A DNA stretch of 34,243 bases from Eubacteriales bacterium. Its GTDB lineage: Bacteria; Bacillota; Clostridia; Christensenellales; MB2-83. The translations under genes were made by a program, and so were the position numbers. The stretch spans positions 1 to 34,243 of the forward strand of contig JAHAZM010000074.1 of assembly GCA_018385275.1 (NCBI GenBank), read 5' to 3'. Below the pieces are notes generated by a model that was not told the DNA's origin, did no database searches, and saw only the letters and a program-made list of their open reading frames with translations. This document shows positions 1 to 5,641 of this stretch, in pieces. Every line of letters begins with the position of its first letter. Position 1 is the first letter of the stretch.

Positions 1-153
1 CCACAACCCGTTTGCCCCCCGCGACAAGCCGCCCCGGCTTGGACCCCGCGCGGGTGCGCCGGCGGCGGTGCGCGGCACCCCCAACCGGGCGGCCACCGCC
101 GCGGCCGCCGCTTCGTCCGTGCCGGCGCCGGCACGGACGCACAGGTTATTCAT
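1..153 (-). CDS. possible 5' end of a GC-rich gene, cut by the window edge
   Basis: An open minus-strand frame starts at an ATG at 153 and runs without a stop to base 1 (51 codons). It would begin MNNLCVRAGAGTDEAAAA. The start overlaps the stop of the upstream 72-aa gene in an ATGAATAA arrangement, which is typical of translational coupling. The DNA is far richer in G+C than everything to its right, so lack of stops is weak evidence by itself. I see no clear ribosome binding site. The Ala-rich N-terminus with an 'AARLGVP' stretch would fit an alpha/beta-fold enzyme, but I do not recognise the family. It could be non-coding. Confidence 0.33.
   Translation of the reverse strand, partial: MNNLCVRAGAGTDEAAAAAVAARLGVPRTAAGAPARGPSRGGLSRGANGLW
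114..139. repeat. 26-bp perfect GC-rich palindrome
   Basis: The arm CGTCCGTGCCGGC is followed directly by its exact reverse complement, with no loop. It lies inside the GC-rich edge segment, within the possible partial CDS on the minus strand. No T-run follows on either side, so it does not look like an intrinsic terminator. Confidence 0.8.
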
Positions 154-364
154 CATCGTCAAGGCCGTTGTAGTTCTGCCTCCGTACGCTTTTGTATTCG
201 TCGTGATATCGGTAGTAGGGACAGGCGGGACGACGGGAGGCGCCCCCGTATTGACCAGCTATGTATTTTTCGTAATCGTCTTCATCGATACTGACGCGGC
301 AGATGTACTGGTCCATGACTTCATCATAGTCGTAATACACGCAGCTTTCACATAACGGTTCCAT
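146..364 (-). CDS. small Cys-containing clostridial protein (DUF6472-like)
   Basis: A 72-aa acidic, Tyr-rich protein. The ORF track begins further upstream, but the ATG at 364 is preceded by GGAGGG at the right distance, so I choose it. Four cysteines (C5, C8, C22, C48) with a CxxC pair near the N-terminus suggest a metal- or disulfide-bound mini-domain. The pattern CxxCxYYxYDE...Y.C...DEDDYEKY...CPYY...DEYK resembles a short protein that is common in Clostridia and has no assigned function. It lies downstream of a terminator, and its 3' end overlaps a possible next gene at the window edge. There is no signal peptide or membrane segment. Family name from memory; function unknown. Confidence 0.8.
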   Translation of the reverse strand: MEPLCESCVYYDYDEVMDQYICRVSIDEDDYEKYIAGQYGGASRRPACPYYRYHDEYKSVRRQNYNGLDDDE

Positions 365-390
365 AATATCCCTCCTTATTCTTGTTATAT

Positions 391-425
391 AAAAAGGGCG
401 CAGGGAGAACCCAGACGCCCTTTTT
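391..425 (-). terminator. intrinsic terminator after the 38-aa peptide gene
   Basis: The stem AAAAAGGGCG/CGCCCTTTTT carries an inner GGG/CCC pairing around an AGAA loop. T-runs flank it on both strands, so it could work in both directions. It lies 10 nt past the stop of the peptide gene. Confidence 0.8.
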
Positions 426-434
426 ATGCGTTTT

Positions 435-551
435 TTACCAGACCACGATACTTCCGCTGCCGGTTCCACCGTTGGTCAGGGAAGTCGTAACAACGTCGGT
501 TATTTCGAAAATGACGATTTCTAATTCCGGTTTTTCAAAAAACTCTTTCAT
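435..551 (-). CDS. free-standing 38-residue peptide (unknown function)
   Basis: The peptide starts MKEFFEKPELEIVIFEITDV and ends with a Gly/Ser/Thr-rich tail, GGTGSGSIVVW. The ATG at 551 has an AAAGGAGAG ribosome binding site; the longer 90-aa ORF in the track is a read-through of the upstream region. A perfect consensus promoter sits ~47 nt upstream and a strong terminator follows, so the gene looks built for high, independent expression. The layout (acidic/hydrophobic 'KPELEIVIFE' segment, 'DVVTTS' hinge, small-residue tail) recalls short clostridial peptides of unknown role and, loosely, leader-plus-core RiPP precursors. It has no Cys, and no modification enzymes lie nearby. It has no signal peptide or clear membrane helix. 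Confidence 0.75.
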   Translation of the reverse strand: MKEFFEKPELEIVIFEITDVVTTSLTNGGTGSGSIVVW

Positions 552-597
552 ACGCCTCTCTCCTTTCCTACAACGATATAACCCTACTTTCAGTTTC

Positions 598-626
598 ATT
601 ATAGAAAAGCGAAGACGGCTTGTCAA
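598..626 (-). promoter_or_regulatory. consensus sigma-70/A promoter of the 38-aa peptide gene
   Basis: On the minus strand: TTGACA (626-621), a 17-nt spacer, TATAAT (603-598). Both hexamers are perfect. The expected 5' UTR is about 40 nt and ends at the peptide's ribosome binding site. Confidence 0.88.
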
Positions 627-633
627 GTTATTT

Positions 634-834
634 TTAAGCGCGGGCGACGGCGTTTTTCCGGAACAGGAAAGAAATACTCCACAACCCGGCGATACCGACG
701 AGCACATAAATGATGCGTGCCCAGATCACGGCGCTTCCACCGAAGATCGCGGCGACGACGTCAAAATTGAACAGTCCCACGAGCAGCCAGTTGAGCGCTC
801 CGACGATCACAAGGACCAATGCGGTAATATCCAT
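634..834 (-). CDS. DUF378 family small membrane protein (YuzA-like)
   Basis: A 66-aa protein with two hydrophobic segments: residues ~3-28 (ALVLVIVGALNWLLVGLF) and ~37-58. The 'GALNWLLVGLFNFDVVAAIFG' region followed by a second helix and a basic tail is the DUF378 signature (B. subtilis YuzA). The function of the family is unknown; it is expected in the cytoplasmic membrane. A GGAGGA site lies upstream of the ATG at 834. The gene is preceded by the terminator of the secreted-protein gene; only a weak promoter (TTGCAA-N17-TGAATT) can be seen for it. The 38-aa peptide gene downstream has its own promoter. Confidence 0.88.
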   Translation of the reverse strand: MDITALVLVIVGALNWLLVGLFNFDVVAAIFGGSAVIWARIIYVLVGIAGLWSISFLFRKNAVARA

Positions 835-886
835 TTCGGGATCCTCCTTTTTTCAGAATTCAAGTTTATTCTTTCCCTGTTGCAAA

Positions 887-920
887 CAAAAAAAGCACGG
901 AAAAGTTTTCCGTGCTTTTT
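887..920 (-). terminator. intrinsic terminator of the secreted-protein gene
   Basis: A 15-bp perfect stem AAAAAGCACGGAAAA / TTTTCCGTGCTTTTT with a very short loop. It is followed on the minus strand by a run of T's. It lies 12 nt beyond the stop at 932. Confidence 0.9.
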
Positions 921-931
921 GAGCAAAAATG

Positions 932-1963
932 TCAGGCGACGGGGAATTCGCCCGTTCCGCCGTCAACAAAAGACGAGGCGCCGACGTTGATATAGTATCC
1001 GATTCCGTTTTCGGCGTAGACTTTTTCGTCGCCGATGGTCAGATAGGGACGAATGATAAAGTGACCGTTGGCCATCTCGTTCATCGGGATGCTCTGTATG
1101 GTCAGCGCTCCCAGATACATGGTATTGTAATCCGCGGCATTGATCGTTTGAAGCGTACCGCTCGCGACGACGGCGTTCAGCGTGGTATAAACGGTGGTAG
1201 AGGACTCGTCCCAGTTTCTCAGCGTGACGCCGGTCTCGTCAACGGCTTTGACTTCAAAGCCCACGTTGACATAATTGAGCGCCGGAACGCCGATGACGAA
1301 ACGAAGGTCGCAGGTGCCGCCGGAAAGCTCGCTGTACTGGAAGCCCAGATAAGTCGGCTTGTGTTCCGTCACGCTCACCGTGGCGTCCTGAACGGAGACG
1401 GGCGACAGATCCGCGCCGTCGTAACCGATGACAAAGTCGTCGCTGGTCTTGTTGACCGTCACGCTGTAGTCAGCCACGGCAGCGGTGTCGACCGTGCAGC
1501 GGAAAGAGAAAAGGAGCGTATACGCGCCCAGATCGTTCGTGCCCGTGTGCGGGAATCCGTCCAGATCGGCGGTGTTGGCCAAAAACAGCATTTTCGACGG
1601 CGTGAAGGAAATATCGCCCAGCAGACTGGTGTCTTCGCTGCCGAAGGTCTCCAGCATATCGTGCAGCGCAGGATTGATGACGACGCTTTTGGATACGTAA
1701 GTCAGACCGGCTGAAAGCGTCAGAGGGAACGAGATCGTATCGACGTTGGCGTTGATCTTGGCGTAGACGTCGATGGTCACTTCGTCGGCGGCGCCGACGA
1801 ATGTGGCGGCAAAGCCGGACATCGAGACGGTGCCGTCAAAGCGCGGCGCGATCAGGATTTCCGCTTTGGGAGCGATGGCTTGTGCCGTGCCGGACGACAG
1901 AAGAGGAAGCATACCGAACGCAAAGGCGAAGGCAAGCACCAGAGAAAGGATCTGTTTTTTCAT
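932..1963 (-). CDS. secreted two-domain protein with cohesin-like domain
   Basis: A 343-aa exported protein. The ATG at 1963 is chosen over the TTG at 1972 because AAAAGGAG lies 9 nt upstream of it. The N-terminus is a Sec signal peptide: KK, then LSLVLAFAFAFGMLPLL, with a likely cut after TAQA. Residues ~35-195 form a beta-rich region resembling cohesin/carbohydrate-binding sandwich domains ('VTIDVYAKINANVDTISFPL', 'GAYTLLFSFRC'). Residues ~205-335 resemble the C-terminal module of many clostridial surface proteins ('LRFVIGVPALNYVNVGFEVK', 'IPMNEMANGHFIIRPYLTI.DEKVYAENG'). No LPxTG sorting signal or lipobox is present, so it is probably released or loosely attached. It is transcribed alone from a consensus promoter. 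The domain call is by resemblance; the ligand is unknown. Confidence 0.78.
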   Translation of the reverse strand: MKKQILSLVLAFAFAFGMLPLLSSGTAQAIAPKAEILIAPRFDGTVSMSGFAATFVGAADEVTIDVYAKINANVDTISFPLTLSAGLTYVSKSVVINPALHDMLETFGSEDTSLLGDISFTPSKMLFLANTADLDGFPHTGTNDLGAYTLLFSFRCTVDTAAVADYSVTVNKTSDDFVIGYDGADLSPVSVQDATVSVTEHKPTYLGFQYSELSGGTCDLRFVIGVPALNYVNVGFEVKAVDETGVTLRNWDESSTTVYTTLNAVVASGTLQTINAADYNTMYLGALTIQSIPMNEMANGHFIIRPYLTIGDEKVYAENGIGYYINVGASSFVDGGTGEFPVA

Positions 1964-1993
1964 ATTGAACAACTCCTTTTAAGGGATATTCAT

Positions 1994-2022
1994 ATTATAT
2001 GCCAATCTAAGAGCCTTGTCAA
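1994..2022 (-). promoter_or_regulatory. consensus promoter of the secreted-protein gene
   Basis: Minus strand: TTGACA (2022-2017), a 17-nt spacer, TATAAT (1999-1994). Both hexamers are perfect. It sits just after the terminator of the upstream foldase gene. Confidence 0.88.
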
Positions 2023-2038
2023 TCCTGCGTCGTATGGA

Positions 2039-2066
2039 AAAAGCCCGATCGGGTCGATCGGGCTTT
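2039..2066 (-). terminator. intrinsic terminator of the PrsA-like gene
   Basis: The arms AAGCCCGATCG and CGATCGGGCTT enclose a GGT loop. T's follow on the minus strand. It lies 13 nt past the foldase stop codon. Confidence 0.9.
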
Positions 2067-2078
2067 GTTGTCGGCGAA

Positions 2079-3554
2079 TCAGGTCACGTCGATGATGTCT
2101 TTCAGACGGTCATAGTGCTTTTCGATTTTGGCCTCCTGGAGCCATTGCGTGGAAAGGTCGGTCAAGAATGCGTCGACCGCTTTCGTGCTTTCGTTATTGA
2201 CGATGGTTTCCTTGACGGTCTCAAAGGGAACGGCGCCTTCTTCATAGGCGGCGACCTTTTTGATGATGTGATAGCCGTAATCGGTCGCGACGAGACCGCT
2301 GACGTCACCGACGTTTTCCAGCGCCAGCGGCGCGTCTTTGAACGCGGTCACGTACTTGGAGGTCTCGGGGCCGATCAGATAGGCCGCATCGTCCTTGACG
2401 ACGACACGGTTGCCGTCTTCGTCCGTGGTAATCATGCCGGTATCTTCGCCCTGTTCAAGGATCAGCGCGTCAAAATCGGCGCCTTCGGCGGTCGCGGCGG
2501 CAAGAAGATCGGTAGCCCGGTCAACGATGGTGGCCAGTTCTTCGTTCAGTTTGGCGTCGGCTTCGGCGGTCTTTTCTTCATAGGTCTTCAGGTACTCGGC
2601 CTTTTCCTCGTCGGAGATCCCGTCTTTTTCGGAATTGGTCTTTGCGGTGTTGGCCTCCGTGCGGAGAGCGGAGATAGCGCTCTGAGCCGTGGAGTCGATC
2701 TGGACAAGCAGGTTTTTATATCTGCCGTAACCGGCCGGGTAGTAAACAATGGTGCCCGTGGCGCTTTCGACCTTCGTCGGATCGCCGGTATACTCGGTCT
2801 GCTGCGTGGAAAGCAGCGTGTCATAGGCCTGTTTGGCTTCGTCGTCGCTGATCTTGGCGGCGTCGGCGCTCAGCGCGTCCTTCATTTTTTCGATAGCCTT
2901 TTCCATGTAATACTGCTTGTAAATATCTTCGCGGGTCTGACCGGCTTCTTCCAGACCTTTGTCATAATCCTGACGGGCTTCCTCGAGATATTTTTCCGCG
3001 ATTTCCGGTTCGGGAGTGGCGGTGGGCACGGGCGTCGGCGCGGGCTTGGGCGTGCGGGTCGGCTCGGGCGTTTCCGTCGGCTCAGGTGTCGCGGTCGGCT
3101 CGGGCGTTTCGGTAGCCGGCGGCGCGGTCGTCGCTTCGGCGGCCGTCTGTTTGGAAAGCGCGCTTTCGCGGACGGCTTGTTCGATGTCTGCTTCCGCTTT
3201 GTCGCGGCATTCTTTCTTTTCTTCTTCAGTCAGACCGTCGAGATAGCCGAGAGATACGGCTTTCTGCTCTTCGATCTTATTCTGAATGAGCGTATTCAGG
3301 ATGCTGTTGGCCTGATTCTTAAAAAAGCTGGCGTAGCGGGAATCGCTCGGAGAGATCCCGTATCCGTAATAGTACTGGTAGACGTAGTTCAGGTAGATGT
3401 TGTAAAAATCCTTTTTCAGGATCTCGTCGCCGTTAACCTTGACGATGACCTGAGCCATGTCGCGTTCGGTATTGGTGGTGATGATGGTTCCGCAGGAGCA
3501 GAGCAGCACCAGAACGGAGAGCACCGCAACCGCGGCGCAGATGAGTTTTTTCAT
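2079..3554 (-). CDS. prsA: PrsA/SurA-like lipoprotein peptidyl-prolyl isomerase
   Basis: A 491-aa lipoprotein foldase expected on the outer face of the membrane, where it would help exported proteins fold. The signal is lipoprotein type, with the lipobox LCSC near residue 21. Residues ~38-60 ('IVKVNGDEILKKDFYNIYL') are a typical SurA N-terminal chaperone start. A Pro/Thr/Glu-rich linker covers ~146-185. The parvulin (PpiC-type rotamase) region runs from ~270 to 450, with 'KNLLVQI', 'GADFDALILEQGED' and 'VGDVSGLVATDYGYHIIKK'. The rotamase holds a long charged, probably coiled insert between its first strand and the rest. It is longer than B. subtilis PrsA (~290 aa). AAGGAG precedes the ATG; the gene has its own promoter and terminator. 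Gene symbol by family resemblance. Confidence 0.87.
   Translation of the reverse strand: MKKLICAAVAVLSVLVLLCSCGTIITTNTERDMAQVIVKVNGDEILKKDFYNIYLNYVYQYYYGYGISPSDSRYASFFKNQANSILNTLIQNKIEEQKAVSLGYLDGLTEEEKKECRDKAEADIEQAVRESALSKQTAAEATTAPPATETPEPTATPEPTETPEPTRTPKPAPTPVPTATPEPEIAEKYLEEARQDYDKGLEEAGQTREDIYKQYYMEKAIEKMKDALSADAAKISDDEAKQAYDTLLSTQQTEYTGDPTKVESATGTIVYYPAGYGRYKNLLVQIDSTAQSAISALRTEANTAKTNSEKDGISDEEKAEYLKTYEEKTAEADAKLNEELATIVDRATDLLAAATAEGADFDALILEQGEDTGMITTDEDGNRVVVKDDAAYLIGPETSKYVTAFKDAPLALENVGDVSGLVATDYGYHIIKKVAAYEEGAVPFETVKETIVNNESTKAVDAFLTDLSTQWLQEAKIEKHYDRLKDIIDVT
3001..3120 (-). repeat. TPEP/TETPEPT repeat region inside the foldase gene
   Basis: Imperfect tandem repeats of GTCGGCTCGGGCGTTTC-like units on the plus strand encode a run of TPEPTATPEPTETPEPT type in the protein (about residues 146-185). 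A Pro/Thr-rich spacer of this sort is usually extended and flexible. Confidence 0.8.
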
Positions 3555-3587
3555 AAAAAAGACTCCTTCGTAAGAATAGCAACTTTC

Positions 3588-3616
3588 ATTATATACAAAA
3601 TCCGGCAGTTTTGCAA
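3588..3616 (-). promoter_or_regulatory. promoter of the PrsA-like gene
   Basis: Minus strand: TTGCAA (3616-3611), 17-nt spacer, TATAAT (3593-3588). It sits directly after the stop codon of the YcxB-like gene and separates the foldase from the cell-wall operon. Confidence 0.78.
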
Positions 3617-3625
3617 GTAAAGTTT

Positions 3626-4375
3626 TCAGATGCCGTCCCCGCCGTCTCCGCCCGCCACTTCGGCGCCCGGAGAGGCGACTTCGCCGGCAGCGTCCGCGAC
3701 TTCGCCGGCGGCATGTTCAGACGGTTCCCGTCCGTCTTCAGCCGGTTTGATTTCTTCGTCGGTGTTTTTCTTAACGGGCGGCTCCTCGCTCTCCGATTCG
3801 ATCGGTTGACGTTCGTTGTCGAGCATGGTATGCAACATCGCTTCGTCCTGATTTTCTTCCTGCTTTTCCGCTCCGGAACGAGCGAAAACGAAAGCGCGCA
3901 GCGTTTCGACGTCGGCAGGTTCCATGCCGCGCTTGGGCAGTTGGATCCGGTTCAAACCGTTGAGATCGAAAACGAAGGCTTGTCCGGTTTCCTTGCAGGC
4001 GGCGAGGTTTTCCCAGCGTACGCACAGGTCCGCGGCCTCGCAGGAGAAACGAAGCGTCTCCTGATCGAAACGGACGGTCAGTTCGTTATAGGCCGCCGAT
4101 TCTTCATTGCGCCGATTGGCGACGGAACGGCAGATCAGGATAAAGATCACGTCCACGACGAGGATGACGCCGGCGATGAGGCCGAGATTGGCCAGAATAT
4201 TGGGCATCAGCAACGAGTGCCCGGCGCCGAGCTTGTTGTAGATCGAATAAACCGAATACCCGCCGAAAGCCAGAAAAGCCGCGATCGAGATGATGATGAT
4301 CTGGAACCAAAGTTCGCTCATAATGAAGCGAAAATGATCCTTGCCGTCGATATGCACGCTGAATTTCGTTTCCAT
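3626..4375 (-). CDS. YcxB-like membrane protein
   Basis: A 249-aa protein. It has two membrane helices at about residues 23-45 (LWFQIIIISIAAFLAFGGY) and 60-85 (ILANLGLIAGVILVVDVIFIL). A cytoplasmic domain at ~95-165 has the YcxB C-terminal layout: 'YNELTVRFDQETLRFSCEAADLCVRWENL...FVFDLNGLNRIQLPKRGM'. The tail (~170-249) is acidic, Pro/Glu/Gly-rich and probably disordered. The family function is unknown. It follows ddl by 54 nt with no terminator or strong promoter between, so it is probably the last gene of the rimI-to-ddl operon. AGGAG precedes the ATG at 4375. Confidence 0.75.
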   Translation of the reverse strand: METKFSVHIDGKDHFRFIMSELWFQIIIISIAAFLAFGGYSVYSIYNKLGAGHSLLMPNILANLGLIAGVILVVDVIFILICRSVANRRNEESAAYNELTVRFDQETLRFSCEAADLCVRWENLAACKETGQAFVFDLNGLNRIQLPKRGMEPADVETLRAFVFARSGAEKQEENQDEAMLHTMLDNERQPIESESEEPPVKKNTDEEIKPAEDGREPSEHAAGEVADAAGEVASPGAEVAGGDGGDGI

Positions 4376-4429
4376 AGTACCTACTCCTAAGTTTTTTTAT
4401 TTTTCATCATAAGAGCGCCTGACGCCGCG

Positions 4430-5626
4430 TTATCCTTTCGTTCCTTTGCCGGAATAACTCTTGAGCACTTTGGAATCGTAAGAATACTGATTGGCCCGGC
4501 TGTCGGCGTAGGCTTTGAGTCCGCAGTCCACGATGCGGTCGATCAGGTCGGAATACCGGACGCCCAGCGGCTCCCAAAGATAGAAAGCGAAAGAACCGGG
4601 GATCGTGTTGATCTCGTTGATATAGAGCGAACCGTCGGCCTTGTCAATGATATAGTCGATCCGCACGACGCCTCGGCAGTCCAGCAGACGGAACGCTTTG
4701 GCGGTCATGGCGCGTACGCGGGCGGTCAGTTCATCGCCGATCGGCGCGGGAATGATGCGGGAGAGATTGGTCATGCCGCCTTTGCCGCCGCTTTTGCCGC
4801 CTTTGACCGGAGCGTTTTTGCCGCCGCCGATGTATTTGTCGTCAAAGCTCAGGAATTCCTCCCAGGTGACGGGTTGCTCGCATACGGAGGTGTCGACTTC
4901 GCTGCCGTAGCCGACGGCGGAGCAGTTGACCTCCATCAGTTCGTTCACGCCGCGTTCCGCCAGGATGCGCCGGTCATAATACGAGGCTACTTCCACGGCG
5001 TGCCTCAGTTCCGACCGGTCATGGGCTTTACTGATGCCGATGCTGGAGCCCAGATTGGCCGGTTTGATGAAAACCGGGTAGGGCACGGCCGCTTCGATGC
5101 GATCCAAAATCCTTTCCGGATCGGCGGCGAACTCGCCGCGGTCGAAATATACATAGTCAAGCACGGGCAGTCCCGCGCCGCGGAAAGCCGCCTTCATGAG
5201 GATCTTGTCCATGCCGACGCTGCCGCCGAGCACGCCGGAAGAAGCCAACGGAACGCCCGCCAACTGGAACAGACCGGCCAGTGAGCCGTCTTCTCCGTTC
5301 AGGCCGTGCATGGCGGGGATCACGCAGTCGATATGCCGTTTTTCCGGCGCTTTGGCGAACAAACCGGTCTTGGCCGTTTGTTCGACCAGTTCGCCGGTGC
5401 TGGTGTTGACGTAAACGGGTGTGACGGCTTTTTCGTCAAATTCCGTATAAAAAGCCGCGCTCAGCAGTTTTTCGCCCGTGAACCAGCGGCCGTCGCCGTC
5501 GATATAGACGGGCAGGACGTCATATTTGTTCCGGTCGATATTTTCCATGAGCTGGAGCCCGGTGATAACGGAGATGTCGTGCTCGCAGCTTTTTCCGCCG
5601 AAAACGACGGCGAGCGTTTGTTTCAT
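4430..5626 (-). CDS. ddl: D-alanine--D-alanine ligase
   Basis: Cytoplasmic ATP-grasp enzyme that joins two D-alanines for the peptidoglycan stem peptide. Seen: 'VVFGGKSCEHDIS' with the N-terminal substrate-binding Glu; 'HGLNGEDGSLAGLFQ'; 'MDKILMKAAFRGAGLPV'; 'FIKPANLGSSIGI'; 'RGVVRIDYI'; and 'EINTIPGSF' at the metal site. The omega loop has 'DKY', the Lys-Tyr pair typical of D-Ala-D-Ala rather than D-Ala-D-Lac ligases, so vancomycin-type D-Lac specificity is not suggested. At 398 aa it is longer than most (300-370), partly because of a Gly/Lys-rich stretch after DKY (GGGKNAPVKGGKSGGKGG). An AAGGAGAG site precedes the ATG at 5626. It lies 15 nt after murF, whose enzyme uses its product. Confidence 0.95.
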   Translation of the reverse strand: MKQTLAVVFGGKSCEHDISVITGLQLMENIDRNKYDVLPVYIDGDGRWFTGEKLLSAAFYTEFDEKAVTPVYVNTSTGELVEQTAKTGLFAKAPEKRHIDCVIPAMHGLNGEDGSLAGLFQLAGVPLASSGVLGGSVGMDKILMKAAFRGAGLPVLDYVYFDRGEFAADPERILDRIEAAVPYPVFIKPANLGSSIGISKAHDRSELRHAVEVASYYDRRILAERGVNELMEVNCSAVGYGSEVDTSVCEQPVTWEEFLSFDDKYIGGGKNAPVKGGKSGGKGGMTNLSRIIPAPIGDELTARVRAMTAKAFRLLDCRGVVRIDYIIDKADGSLYINEINTIPGSFAFYLWEPLGVRYSDLIDRIVDCGLKAYADSRANQYSYDSKVLKSYSGKGTKG

Positions 5627-5641
5627 GAGAATCTCTCCTTT

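Noticed and set aside
435-551. Lasso-peptide precursor
   Set aside because: The FEKPEL start faintly resembles the YxxPxL lasso leader motif, but the tail has no suitable ring-forming acidic residue spacing and no B/C maturation genes are in the window.
3001-3120. CRISPR-like or mobile repeat
   Set aside because: The units are short, imperfect and in frame, and encode a Pro/Thr linker; there are no spacers.
2016-3620. 534-aa plus-strand ORF over the foldase gene
   Set aside because: The minus strand carries the lipoprotein signal, SurA and rotamase motifs, promoter and terminator. The plus ORF is Gly/Arg/Phe-rich shadow.
4430-5626. Vancomycin-resistance type D-Ala-D-Lac ligase
   Set aside because: The omega loop has Lys-Tyr (DKY) as in D-Ala-D-Ala enzymes, the gene sits beside murF, and there are no vanH/vanX-like neighbours.
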